Shown in pieces: positions 1 through 6,533 of a stretch of 6,747 nucleotides of DNA. The position numbers were made by a program, and so were the translations under genes. Source of the stretch: Draconibacterium sp. (GTDB lineage: Bacteria; Bacteroidota; Bacteroidia; Bacteroidales; Prolixibacteraceae); contig WGCT01000109.1 of the NCBI GenBank assembly GCA_015493625.1, positions 1 through 6,747 on the forward strand, given 5' to 3'. Every line of letters starts with the position of its first letter. The first letter of the stretch is position 1. Under the pieces are notes generated by a model. It worked only from the letters and a program-made list of their open reading frames with translations, was not told the DNA's origin and made no database searches.

Positions 1-1
1 A

Positions 2-1321
2 AATTCAGTAAGCTGGTGGTTGGTGTTAGGTTTTTTGTTTGTTGTTGCCATACTTGGGGTTGTCATTCCCATGGGATTGGGAGAACAAGATTACTCAAAT
101 ATCTCTGCGGGAGATACGGCCTGGATGTTAACTGCAACAGGTCTTGTGTTATTAATGACACCGGGTCTTGCACTATTCTATGGAGGGATGGCACAATCGC
201 GCAATATAATTTCAACCATGCTGCAAAGTTATATTGCCATGGGAATTGTTAGTATTTTATGGGTAGTTGTAGGTTTCAGCATTGCTTTTGGAGATAGTAT
301 CGGGCCAAAAGGATTTGGGCTCTTTGGGAATCCGCTTACATTTTTTATGTTTAGAGGAGTTGGCGGCGGCACGCACCCCGATTTTGCTCCCACATTTCCT
401 TTTATTGTTTTTGCCATGTTTCAGTTAAAATTTGCAATAATAACTCCGGCACTCATTACCGGCTCGTTTGCAGGCAGAGTAAGATTTAGAGCCTACATGC
501 TTTTTATGGTTCTTTTTGTGGTATTTATATATGCACCTCTTGCCCATTGGACCTGGCACCCTAACGGTTTTCTCCGAAATTGGGGAGTTTTAGATTTTGC
601 CGGAGGAACAGTGGTACACATGTCGGCAGGTTTTGCAGCTCTTGCGGGAGCAATTTTCTTGGGCCGAAGAAAAGATGCAAACAAAGAAATTAGACCGGCC
701 AATATTCCTTTTATTTTACTTGGCGCGGGAATGCTCTGGTTTGGTTGGTTTGGGTTTAATGCGGGCTCGGCACTGGCAGCCAATGCCGTTGCAGCAAAAG
801 CACTACTAAATACAAATACAGCATCGGCAGCAGCCATGTTAACCTGGATTTTTTACGATGCGGCAAAAGGGAAAAAACCTTCGGCTGTTGGAGCTGCAGT
901 AGGATTGGTTGTTGGGTTGGTTGCCATTACTCCTGCTGCAGGATTTGTGAGCGTTGGAGCCAGTGTTTTTATTGGAGTAGCTGCTGCAATGATTAGCAAT
1001 TATGCCATTACACTCCGCACAAAATCGAGGCTCGACGATACTCTCGATGTATTTCCTGCGCACGGAATGGGAGGAATTACAGGAATGATTTTAACGGCAG
1101 TTTTTGCAGAAAATGTAGGTCTAATTCATGGAGAAGTAACGACATTTTTGTACCATCTGCTGGCATTAGTTATTGTGGGAGGATTTACATTTGGAGGCTC
1201 GTTACTAATGTACAAAATTACAGATATATTGGTGCCGCTCAGAGTATCGCCACATGGCGAAAAAATAGGACTGGATATTAGTCAGCACGACGAATCGTAC
1301 GATTTTGTTTACAAAGAATAG
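2..1321 (+). CDS. amtB: Ammonium transporter, Amt/MEP/Rh family (5' end cut by window edge)
   Basis: Inner-membrane channel that takes up ammonium as a trimer of 11-helix subunits. Residue numbers count from the TTG at 20. The family signature DFAGGTVVHMSAG spans 192-204, with the substrate-site Asp192 and first pore histidine His200. The second pore histidine is His348 in FPAHGMGG, so the twin-His pore is complete. Also visible are the FQLKFAIITPALITGSFAGR segment (134-153), with the outer Phe gate near 138, a Trp at 179, and GWFGFNAGS (242-250). The tail (about 405-433, LRVSP...GLDIS.HDE) resembles the conserved cytosolic region through which PII/GlnK proteins block other Amt channels; no glnK lies in this window. 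The frame stays open to the left edge (NSVSWW precedes the TTG) and the first 20 residues are hydrophobic like a signal peptide, so the true start is probably outside the window and TTG is not trusted. The family call is very secure; transport is inferred from family. Confidence 0.96.
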   Translation, partial: NSVSWWLVLGFLFVVAILGVVIPMGLGEQDYSNISAGDTAWMLTATGLVLLMTPGLALFYGGMAQSRNIISTMLQSYIAMGIVSILWVVVGFSIAFGDSIGPKGFGLFGNPLTFFMFRGVGGGTHPDFAPTFPFIVFAMFQLKFAIITPALITGSFAGRVRFRAYMLFMVLFVVFIYAPLAHWTWHPNGFLRNWGVLDFAGGTVVHMSAGFAALAGAIFLGRRKDANKEIRPANIPFILLGAGMLWFGWFGFNAGSALAANAVAAKALLNTNTASAAAMLTWIFYDAAKGKKPSAVGAAVGLVVGLVAITPAAGFVSVGASVFIGVAAAMISNYAITLRTKSRLDDTLDVFPAHGMGGITGMILTAVFAENVGLIHGEVTTFLYHLLALVIVGGFTFGGSLLMYKITDILVPLRVSPHGEKIGLDISQHDESYDFVYKE

Positions 1322-1329
1322 TTCAATAA

Positions 1330-1354
1330 AAAAGCCGGTTGACTGCCGGCTTTT
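1330..1354. terminator. Bidirectional intrinsic terminator between amtB and the Lrp-type gene
   Basis: A 9-bp stem pairs AAAAGCCGG (1330-1338) with CCGGCTTTT (1346-1354) around a 7-nt loop. On the plus strand it is followed by a T-rich run (TTTTATTTTATTTTA) and starts 9 nt after the amtB stop. On the minus strand it is followed by TTTTTTATT and begins 4 nt after the regulator's stop. It can therefore serve both convergent genes. Confidence 0.88.
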
Positions 1355-1357
1355 ATT

Positions 1358-1843
1358 TTATTTTATTGGAACCTGACGTTTAAAATCCATTTCAAGCGAA
1401 ATAAAGGTTTCTGTTCGCGCAATTCCTTCAACCCCTTGTAACTCGTTGTCAATAAGTCGTTTTAGGTGTTTGTTGGTTTTGGTCTGAATTTTTACGAAAA
1501 TGGCATATTGCCCGGTGGTGTAATGACATTCTACCACCTCCGGAATACTACGCAATGCATCGACAACCTGCTTGTGATAGTTGGCCTTTTCGAGGTAAAT
1601 CCCCATATAAGCACATGTATTATATCCTAATTTCTGTGGACTTACAATAAATTCGCTTCCTGTAACAACGCCAATATTTAATAACCGCTGAACACGCTGA
1701 TGGATAGCTGCACCCGAAACACCACACTCTCTGGCTACTTCTAAAAATGGAATTCGTGCATTTTTAGTTATCAGTTTAAGAATTTTCTCGTCTAATCCGT
1801 CGATATTAGCAGCTTCCTGCTCCGAAAAATTTTTAGTTTCCAT
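1358..1843 (-). CDS. Lrp/AsnC family transcriptional regulator
   Basis: A 161-residue DNA-binding protein, the usual length for single-domain-pair Lrp/AsnC regulators. An N-terminal winged helix-turn-helix (about 16-62) begins LDEKILKLI and has the recognition-helix pattern FLEVARECGVSGAAIHQRVQRL. A C-terminal RAM ligand-binding and oligomerisation domain (about 74-152) contains TGQYAIFVKI (110-119), the family's Gly-rich turn region. Such proteins form dimers to hexadecamers, often sense amino acids and often regulate their own gene; the ligand and targets here cannot be read from sequence. It converges on amtB with a shared terminator and lies downstream of the mechanosensitive channel gene on the same strand, separated by 143 bp holding its own promoter-like signals. 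The first 15 residues precede the domain and are not conserved in the family, so a shorter protein is possible, but no other in-frame Met occurs before the HTH. No Shine-Dalgarno sequence is seen. Confidence 0.95.
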   Translation of the reverse strand: METKNFSEQEAANIDGLDEKILKLITKNARIPFLEVARECGVSGAAIHQRVQRLLNIGVVTGSEFIVSPQKLGYNTCAYMGIYLEKANYHKQVVDALRSIPEVVECHYTTGQYAIFVKIQTKTNKHLKRLIDNELQGVEGIARTETFISLEMDFKRQVPIK

Positions 1844-1877
1844 AGTTGCAAATTGCGTATAGTTTCAAATTAACAAA

Positions 1878-1885
1878 CAAAGCTA
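1878..1885 (-). promoter_or_regulatory. Candidate -7 promoter element of the Lrp-type gene
   Basis: Read on the minus strand this is TAGCTTTG, a perfect match to the Bacteroidota -7 consensus TAnnTTTG. It lies 34 nt before the ATG at 1843, leaving a short leader. A matching -33 TTTG at the usual 19-21 nt spacing is not present (only TTTAC-like sequence), which lowers confidence. A TTTG does occur 11 nt upstream, too close for the consensus. Confidence 0.5.
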
Positions 1886-1921
1886 TAAAATATTTACAAA
1901 TATAAAGTAAAACACATAAAA

Positions 1922-1941
1922 ATTGCAATAATTATTACAAT
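1922..1941. promoter_or_regulatory. 20-bp imperfect palindrome upstream of the Lrp-type gene, candidate operator
   Basis: The sequence ATTGCAATAATTATTACAAT is a palindrome with 10-bp arms and one mismatched pair (C1926/A1937). It sits about 37 bp upstream of the candidate -7 element, a plausible distance for regulator binding. Lrp/AsnC proteins bind AT-rich imperfect palindromes and often control their own genes. That this site is bound by the adjacent gene's product is inference. It is too AT-rich and lacks the T-run expected of a terminator for the upstream channel gene. Confidence 0.4.
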
Positions 1942-1986
1942 CTGTAAGTTAATCTCTGGTTTTTCCAACTTCATTGTATATGCTTG

Positions 1987-3315
1987 CTATTTTGCCGAAT
2001 ATGCTTTTCCAATTTGCGTAATATCTGCACCGGTTGGCTCCTGAAAAACTTTCAACTCAAACTCAGGAACAACGGCAAAAATATGGTCGAAAATATCAGC
2101 TTGAATAGCTTCGTAATTTGCCCACTCCTGATCTTTCGAAAACACATAAATTTCTATCGGCAATCCTTTTTCGGTGGGTTGTAGTTGCCGCACTAAAAAT
2201 GTCATATTTAAGTTTATTTTAGGGTGCTGTTCCAAATAAACTTCGAGGTATTTCCTGAAAATTCCAACATTTGTTTGGTGGCGGCCACTAATATAATCTT
2301 CGTCCGATATATTAAATTTACGATTATGTTCTTTCAGTTCATTCTCTTTTTGAATGACATAGTCGCGAATTAAATCGAATTTTTCGAATCGCCCCAGCAT
2401 AGCAGCATCGCAAAATTTAATGCTCCCCATATCAATAGAAACCGAACGTTTAATTCTTCGTCCTCCCGACTCTTCCATCCCTTTCCAGTTGTTAAACGAC
2501 TCTGCAACCAATGCATAGGTTGGAATGGTTGAAATGGTTTTATCCCAGTTCTGCACTTTAACAGTATTTAATGTAATGTCAATAACAGTTCCGTCGGCAC
2601 CATGACTTTTCATTGCAATCCAGTCGCCAATGTGCACCATTTCGTTTGCCGAGAGCTGAATGGAAGCCACAAAGCCAAGAATGGTATCTTTAAAAACTAA
2701 AATAAGAACTGCGGCCAGTGCTCCTAAACCGGCAAGAAGCACTGTCGGGTCTTTTCCAAGTAGAGCGGCAATGGTTAAAATTGCTGCCATAAAATAGGCC
2801 AATATTTTTACCAACTGAATGTAGCCTTTTATGGGGCGGTGGTGTGCATATTCGGTTGTATTATAAATTTCTAAAGCAGAGTTCAACACTGCATTCGAGA
2901 CAAAGACAATAATCGCAATGAAATAAATTCGAACTATTCTTTCAATAAATCCTGCCAACGAGAAATAGTAATCAACCGACAAAGTATTTAAAGTTGCGGG
3001 GTCTAATTCGCTTAATTTCTGATGCAATTCGGGATACGAGAAATTTGCTGTAAAGAAAATTATAAATGCAGGAACCAAGTGCGCTAAACCACGAAAGACT
3101 TTGTTTTTCACCAAAATATCGTCCCAAATTGTTTTTGTACGTTTAGCAACACGGTGTACAATACGCAAAATAATTTGCCGGGTTAAAAAGTGAGCAAACC
3201 AGGCAGCAATTAAGATAATTACAATACTTACAAATGCAGCCATCGGCTTTGCATAATCGCCCATTCCGCCGGTTTCCCGCATATAATCGAGAAGAAACAA
3301 ATAAACTGATCTCAT
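1987..3315 (-). CDS. ybdG: Mechanosensitive ion channel of the MscS superfamily, YbdG (miniconductance) type
   Basis: Inner-membrane channel expected to open under membrane tension and relieve osmotic downshock. At 442 residues it is close to E. coli YbdG (about 415) and longer than MscS (286). Hydrophobic segments lie at about 25-45, 76-91, 122-147, 166-186 and 190-208. The last runs into the pore-helix and beta-domain signature KDTILGFVASIQLSANEMV (209-227). It is followed by IGDWIAMKS.GADGTVIDITLNTVKVQNWDKT, then STIPTYAL and FNNWKGM.ESGGRRIKRSV, a run characteristic of the YbdG branch. The C-terminal cytoplasmic part has the branch's extra segment (about 300-370). The frame is intact and all core motifs are present. 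It is divergent from the M64 peptidase gene across 55 bp and precedes the Lrp-type gene on the same strand. The ATG at 3315 follows an A/T-rich stretch without Shine-Dalgarno; Met12 and Met18 are less likely alternatives. Gating properties are inferred from the family. Confidence 0.94.
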   Translation of the reverse strand: MRSVYLFLLDYMRETGGMGDYAKPMAAFVSIVIILIAAWFAHFLTRQIILRIVHRVAKRTKTIWDDILVKNKVFRGLAHLVPAFIIFFTANFSYPELHQKLSELDPATLNTLSVDYYFSLAGFIERIVRIYFIAIIVFVSNAVLNSALEIYNTTEYAHHRPIKGYIQLVKILAYFMAAILTIAALLGKDPTVLLAGLGALAAVLILVFKDTILGFVASIQLSANEMVHIGDWIAMKSHGADGTVIDITLNTVKVQNWDKTISTIPTYALVAESFNNWKGMEESGGRRIKRSVSIDMGSIKFCDAAMLGRFEKFDLIRDYVIQKENELKEHNRKFNISDEDYISGRHQTNVGIFRKYLEVYLEQHPKINLNMTFLVRQLQPTEKGLPIEIYVFSKDQEWANYEAIQADIFDHIFAVVPEFELKVFQEPTGADITQIGKAYSAK

Positions 3316-3327
3316 ACTTTTATTTAC

Positions 3328-3339
3328 TAATAATTATTA
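3328..3339. promoter_or_regulatory. 12-bp perfect palindrome in the divergent channel/peptidase intergenic region
   Basis: TAATAATTATTA is a perfect palindrome. It lies just downstream of the channel gene's candidate -7 element and upstream of the peptidase start. Its core AATAATTATT is identical to the centre of the palindrome at 1922-1941 upstream of the Lrp-type gene. In such AT-rich DNA a chance match is quite possible, so an operator role is speculative. Confidence 0.25.
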
Positions 3340-3347
3340 TTTTGAGC

Positions 3348-3355
3348 CAAAAATA
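3348..3355 (-). promoter_or_regulatory. Candidate -7 promoter element of the mechanosensitive channel gene
   Basis: Read on the minus strand this is TATTTTTG, a perfect match to TAnnTTTG, 32 nt before the channel's ATG. No clear -33 TTTG is seen at the expected spacing, only TTTC-type sequence inside the start of the peptidase gene. For the divergent peptidase gene the best plus-strand candidate is TTATTTTG (3337-3344), with one mismatch. Confidence 0.4.
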
Positions 3356-3370
3356 ACAAATGCACTCGAA

Positions 3371-4645
3371 ATGAAACGAAAGATTCTGTTTATTCTCATA
3401 ACTTTTCCACTTTTCGGTTTTGCACAGGTAAACTTCGATAATTATTTTATCGACAAATCGTTGCGGTTTGATTTTTTACTGGGAGGTAACAACAATACAA
3501 CAACTGTTTATCCGAAGCAAATTAAACAAGAACCCTTTTGGGGCGGATCGAAAAAAAACCTTATCGACACATTCAATTGCGGCACCTATCGTTATCGGGT
3601 ATTCGATTTACAATCAGACAGTTTAATTTTCACAAAAGGATTCAGCACTCTTTTTCAGGAGTGGCAAACCACGGCAGAAGCAAAAATGCGCGATAAAACA
3701 TTTTACCAGGCAGCAATATTTCCTTTCCCTAAAAAAAAGGTACGCCTCGAAATAGATGCGCGACAATGGAGTGGAAAGTTTAAAACAATTTATAAAACTG
3801 AAATCGACCCCAAAGATTATTTCATTTTAAAAGAGATACCACACCCGTTTAAAACGGTTACTATTATTAAAAATGGAGAGAGCAAAAACAAGGTCGATCT
3901 GGTTATTCTGGCCGAAGGATATACAACTACGGAAATGGACAAATTTATTGCCGATGCGAAACGGGTTTCCGGATATCTGTTTAAAGCAGAACCGTTTAAA
4001 TCGAAGAAAAAGAATTTTAATGTTACTGCTGTTTTAACGCCATCGGTTGAGTCGGGAACCGATGTGCCCGGAGAGGGAATTTACAAAAACACCCATTTCA
4101 ATTCGTCGTTTTACACTTTTAACATTTCGCGATATTTAACAGTTACCGATATGAAAAGTGTTTACGATGCTGCTGCGGCTGCACCTTACGATTTTATCTA
4201 TATTTTAGTGAATACCAAACGTTATGGCGGAGGTGGATTCTACAACTTTGTTACGGTTTGCACCGCCGACAACCAACTCACAAAAGAGGTTTTTGTTCAT
4301 GAATTTGGACACGGATTTGCCGGACTGGGCGACGAATATTACACCTCGGAAGTTGCCTACGAAAACTTTTATAATTTAGACATTGAGCCCTGGGAACCCA
4401 ACTTAACCACACTTGTAAACTTTAACAGGAAATGGAAAAACATGGTGTCCGACTCTGTTCCTATTCCAACACCCCGGGAAGAGAAATACAAAAATACAGT
4501 GGGAGTGTACGAAGGCGGCGGCTATTTGAGTAAAGGAATTTACAGCCCGTTTATCGATTGCCGGATGAAAAGCAATAAAGCCAAAAGTTTTTGCCCGGTG
4601 TGCAGCGAAGCCATAAAAAAGGTAATCAGGTTTTATTCCGAATAA
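3371..4645 (+). CDS. Secreted zinc metallopeptidase, peptidase family M64
   Basis: A 424-residue exported protein. A Sec signal peptide covers about 1-19 (charged MKRK, hydrophobic core, likely cleavage before Gln19 in FGFA-Q). The N-terminal half (about 20-165) fits the beta-rich domain found before the catalytic domain in Bacteroidota M64 proteins. The catalytic domain starts around KVDLVILAEGYT (174-185), a conserved opening of the family. The active site is HEFGHGFAGLGDEY (310-323): His310 and His314 bind zinc, Glu311 is the catalytic base, and Asp321 is the probable third ligand. Near the end, CRMKSN (397-402) and FCPVC (407-411) give three cysteines typical of this family's tail. Some M64 members cleave immunoglobulin A, but most, including this one, have no known substrate; an IgA-protease label would overstate the evidence. 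No lipobox and no type IX secretion tail is seen, so a periplasmic location is likely. There is no Shine-Dalgarno; the signal peptide fixes the start. It stands alone between a divergent and a convergent gene. Confidence 0.92.
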   Translation: MKRKILFILITFPLFGFAQVNFDNYFIDKSLRFDFLLGGNNNTTTVYPKQIKQEPFWGGSKKNLIDTFNCGTYRYRVFDLQSDSLIFTKGFSTLFQEWQTTAEAKMRDKTFYQAAIFPFPKKKVRLEIDARQWSGKFKTIYKTEIDPKDYFILKEIPHPFKTVTIIKNGESKNKVDLVILAEGYTTTEMDKFIADAKRVSGYLFKAEPFKSKKKNFNVTAVLTPSVESGTDVPGEGIYKNTHFNSSFYTFNISRYLTVTDMKSVYDAAAAAPYDFIYILVNTKRYGGGGFYNFVTVCTADNQLTKEVFVHEFGHGFAGLGDEYYTSEVAYENFYNLDIEPWEPNLTTLVNFNRKWKNMVSDSVPIPTPREEKYKNTVGVYEGGGYLSKGIYSPFIDCRMKSNKAKSFCPVCSEAIKKVIRFYSE

Positions 4646-4739
4646 TTTTCTTAATGGTTCGGTATGTTTTTATAAATACCTATCAAACAGAGAATTACAA
4701 GGTAGAAGGCAATTGTCGTAATTTATTATAATATCAGAC

Positions 4740-4763
4740 CTCTGCGACTTTACGGCTTTGCGA
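4740..4763. repeat. Three degenerate tandem octamers (CTYTRCGR) in a convergent intergenic gap
   Basis: CTCTGCGA, CTTTACGG and CTTTGCGA follow each other without spacing, two or three differences apart. They lie in the 143-bp gap (4646-4788) between the convergent peptidase and YhhN genes. The rest of the gap is AT-rich; I see no T-tailed terminator and no credible gene there. Similar CTTTGCG/CTCTGCG strings are, from memory, common intergenic sequences in many Bacteroidota genomes, but I cannot confirm this here. Confidence 0.4.
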
Positions 4764-4788
4764 GAATCAAGAATTTAACGAAGTATTG

Positions 4789-5469
4789 TTACTCGTACTG
4801 TTTTAATAAACCTCGCATAATTAAATATTGTGCAACAATATAAGTCGACATAACAACTATTCCTTCGTAAGGGACAGGAATTAGAAAACGGTTTATTGCA
4901 ATTGTTGTGTCGGAAAAAACAAAAAGAAGCGAGCCGGCAAAAACCAATGCGAAACTAACAGGATGCCCGTTTCCGAAGCGGTTTAATGCCATCGACGACA
5001 TTCCCAGCAAAGCAGTCATGTAAATAAATACGGCAATACGCAAAACAGAATCGAGCTGATTGAAAAGCGCTGTGTACACAATCAATCCAAAGGCCATATA
5101 GAAAATTAGAAAGTAAGGTTTCTTTTTCAGAAAAGGCTTCTTGCCCGAAAGGTTGATGGTTTTACGGAAAAGAAAAATATAGCCGGTTTGAGCAATTAAA
5201 AACGATGCCAAACCAAGAATGAAAAACTGAGGCAGCCGGTTCGAAAACATTAACAGTACATCGCCCAACCACGAAAATAGAAATGCGAATAAAGCCAACC
5301 GCACAATTTCCCCATTTATATTTTTTGAATACATAAGAAAGTAGCCGGCAATCCAAATCATAATAAATGGCTTGAATGAATAATCAATCCAGCTTATTTG
5401 GTAAAATTCACCAACAAGGTCGCCAACAAAAATAATTAGGAATAAAAAATGGAAAAGATATTTTTTCAT
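4789..5469 (-). CDS. YhhN/TMEM86-family integral membrane protein (lysoplasmalogenase-like)
   Basis: A 226-residue protein made almost entirely of hydrophobic helices, about eight. Segments lie near 3-20, 34-47, 56-76, 81-101, 118-136, 141-161, 172-190 and 202-219. It matches the YhhN/TMEM86 family in length and in its conserved polar residues: KPF (33-35), SWLGDVLLMF with Asp70, AQTGY (93-97), the SD pair at 186-187 in FVFSDTTIAINRF, and YIVAQYLI (210-217). Human TMEM86 proteins hydrolyse the vinyl-ether bond of lysoplasmalogens, and the membrane-embedded acidic residues are thought to be catalytic. Whether bacterial members do the same is mostly untested, and plasmalogens are known mainly in anaerobes. 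The gene follows hldD on the same strand after 55 bp with no convincing promoter or terminator between, so co-transcription is possible. The start ATG at 5469 opens MKKYLF directly before the first helix, with no Shine-Dalgarno. Family call is good; enzymatic function is uncertain. Confidence 0.85.
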   Translation of the reverse strand: MKKYLFHFLFLIIFVGDLVGEFYQISWIDYSFKPFIMIWIAGYFLMYSKNINGEIVRLALFAFLFSWLGDVLLMFSNRLPQFFILGLASFLIAQTGYIFLFRKTINLSGKKPFLKKKPYFLIFYMAFGLIVYTALFNQLDSVLRIAVFIYMTALLGMSSMALNRFGNGHPVSFALVFAGSLLFVFSDTTIAINRFLIPVPYEGIVVMSTYIVAQYLIMRGLLKQYE

Positions 5470-5524
5470 TGTTGCTATTTTCTATAAAAATAACATTATT
5501 CGTTTGAAAAGAAAAAATAGAAAA

Positions 5525-6490
5525 TTAATAGCAAGCTTCGGCCATTAAAAATTCGCTTACATACTTATCTACACCTTCTTCGAGTTCGGTAAAAGGTTTT
5601 TTATAACCAATGTTGCGGAGTTTCTGTATTTTAGCCTCGGTAAAATACTGATAGCGTCCCCGTAAATCGACAGGAGTATCGATAAATGAGATATTGGGAG
5701 TAAGTTTCAGGCTATTAAAAACCGATGTTGTTAAATCGAGAAACGAGCGGGCTTTTCCGGTACCCACATTATAGATGCCTGTATTTTTCTGGGTCTCCAT
5801 AAAATACATCATCACGTCGGCAATATCTTCAACAAAAATAAAATCGCGGCTCTGCTCTCCATCTTTATAATCGGTGTGATGAGAGCGAAACAGTTCCATT
5901 TTGCCGGTCTCCTTTATTGTTTTGTATGCATGCAGCACCACCGATGCCATTCTTCCTTTATGATATTCGTTGGGGCCATAAACATTAAAAAATTTCAAGC
6001 CCGCCCAAAATGGTGGTGTACGAAACTGTTTAAGTGCCCAAACATCGAAATCGTGTTTCGACCAGCCGTATAAATTTAACGGCCGTAAATTTCGTATGTT
6101 TTCGTGATAATCGGAAAATCCTTCTTCTCCATTTCCATAAGTTGCAGCCGACGAAGCATACAAAAGCGGCACTTGAATCTCGGAACAGATGTTCCAAAGA
6201 CGTTGCGAATAAATTAAATTGAGTTGTTGGTACAAATCGGGTTCCTGTCCCACAGTATCGGTACGTGCACCGAGATGAAAAACAAAATCGACATCGCGAG
6301 CGTTCTTAATCAGCCACTTAAAAAAATTATCGCGGTCAATAAATTTACGATACTTTTTCTTTAGCAAATTTAAATCCTTCCACGGGTCGTCGAATTTATC
6401 TACTAAAATTAAATCTTCGTAACCTGCTTTATTTAGTTTGCCAACTAAATAACTACCTATGAAACCTGCGGCACCTGTAACAACAATCAT
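5525..6490 (-). CDS. hldD: ADP-L-glycero-D-manno-heptose 6-epimerase
   Basis: Cytoplasmic enzyme that converts ADP-D-glycero- to ADP-L-glycero-D-manno-heptose, the last step in making the heptose donor for the LPS inner core. It is an extended short-chain dehydrogenase/reductase. Numbered from the chosen start, the NADP-binding Rossmann motif TGAAGFIGS is at 5-13. The catalytic triad is Ser114 in YASSAATYG, Tyr141 and Lys145 in LYGWSK. Lys178 in GPNEYHKGRMAS corresponds to the catalytic lysine of E. coli HldD. QSRDFIFVEDIADV (213-226), YNVGTGKARSF (240-250) and LRGRYQYFTEA (276-286) match the enzyme closely. The 321-residue length compares with 310 in E. coli. An ATG at 6520 would add ten residues (MYFSKKPQNL); I prefer 6490 because family members begin directly at MI(I/V)VTG and the extension overlaps promoter-like sequence. 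It lies downstream of the mqnD-like gene on the same strand, 121 bp away, and upstream of the YhhN gene. Confidence 0.95.
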   Translation of the reverse strand: MIVVTGAAGFIGSYLVGKLNKAGYEDLILVDKFDDPWKDLNLLKKKYRKFIDRDNFFKWLIKNARDVDFVFHLGARTDTVGQEPDLYQQLNLIYSQRLWNICSEIQVPLLYASSAATYGNGEEGFSDYHENIRNLRPLNLYGWSKHDFDVWALKQFRTPPFWAGLKFFNVYGPNEYHKGRMASVVLHAYKTIKETGKMELFRSHHTDYKDGEQSRDFIFVEDIADVMMYFMETQKNTGIYNVGTGKARSFLDLTTSVFNSLKLTPNISFIDTPVDLRGRYQYFTEAKIQKLRNIGYKKPFTELEEGVDKYVSEFLMAEACY

Positions 6491-6533
6491 TAAGTTCTGT
6501 GGTTTTTTAGAAAAGTACAATAAAAAATATCGG

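Noticed and set aside
597..809. Alternative plus-strand frame of 70 codons inside amtB
   Set aside because: It overlaps the pore signature region of amtB in another frame and its translation has no family features.
493..1063. Two open frames antisense to amtB (493-837 and 839-1063, minus strand)
   Set aside because: They lie wholly inside the well-conserved ammonium transporter, have low-complexity Ala-rich or Ser/Asn-rich translations with no recognisable domain, and no promoter or start signal.
1893..1911. TTTAC...GTAAA inverted pair upstream of the Lrp-type gene
   Set aside because: Only 5-bp arms with a mismatched interior; weaker than the palindrome at 1922-1941 and likely chance.
3360..3374. 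Four-codon frame (ATG at 3360) overlapping the peptidase start as ATGA
   Set aside because: Too short to be informative; a chance ATG and stop in this context is likely, and no leader-peptide attenuation structure accompanies it.
4661..4680. GGTAT...ATACC hairpin after the peptidase gene as a terminator
   Set aside because: Only five base pairs, a 10-nt loop and no downstream T-tract.
4654..4731. 25-codon plus-strand frame in the peptidase/YhhN gap
   Set aside because: Very short, no start signal, no hydrophobic or charged pattern suggesting a real small protein, and between two convergent gene ends.
5162..5356. 64-codon minus-strand frame inside the YhhN gene
   Set aside because: Same strand, different frame, entirely within a gene whose own frame gives a coherent multi-helix membrane protein.
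5477..5525. 9-bp inverted repeat, ATTTTCTAT and ATAGAAAAT, between hldD and the YhhN gene
   Set aside because: One G-C pair per arm, a 31-nt loop and no following T-run; easily explained by A/T richness.
5876..6222. Plus-strand frames antisense to hldD (5876-6073 and 6034-6222)
   Set aside because: Contained in the strongly conserved epimerase gene; translations show no recognisable features.
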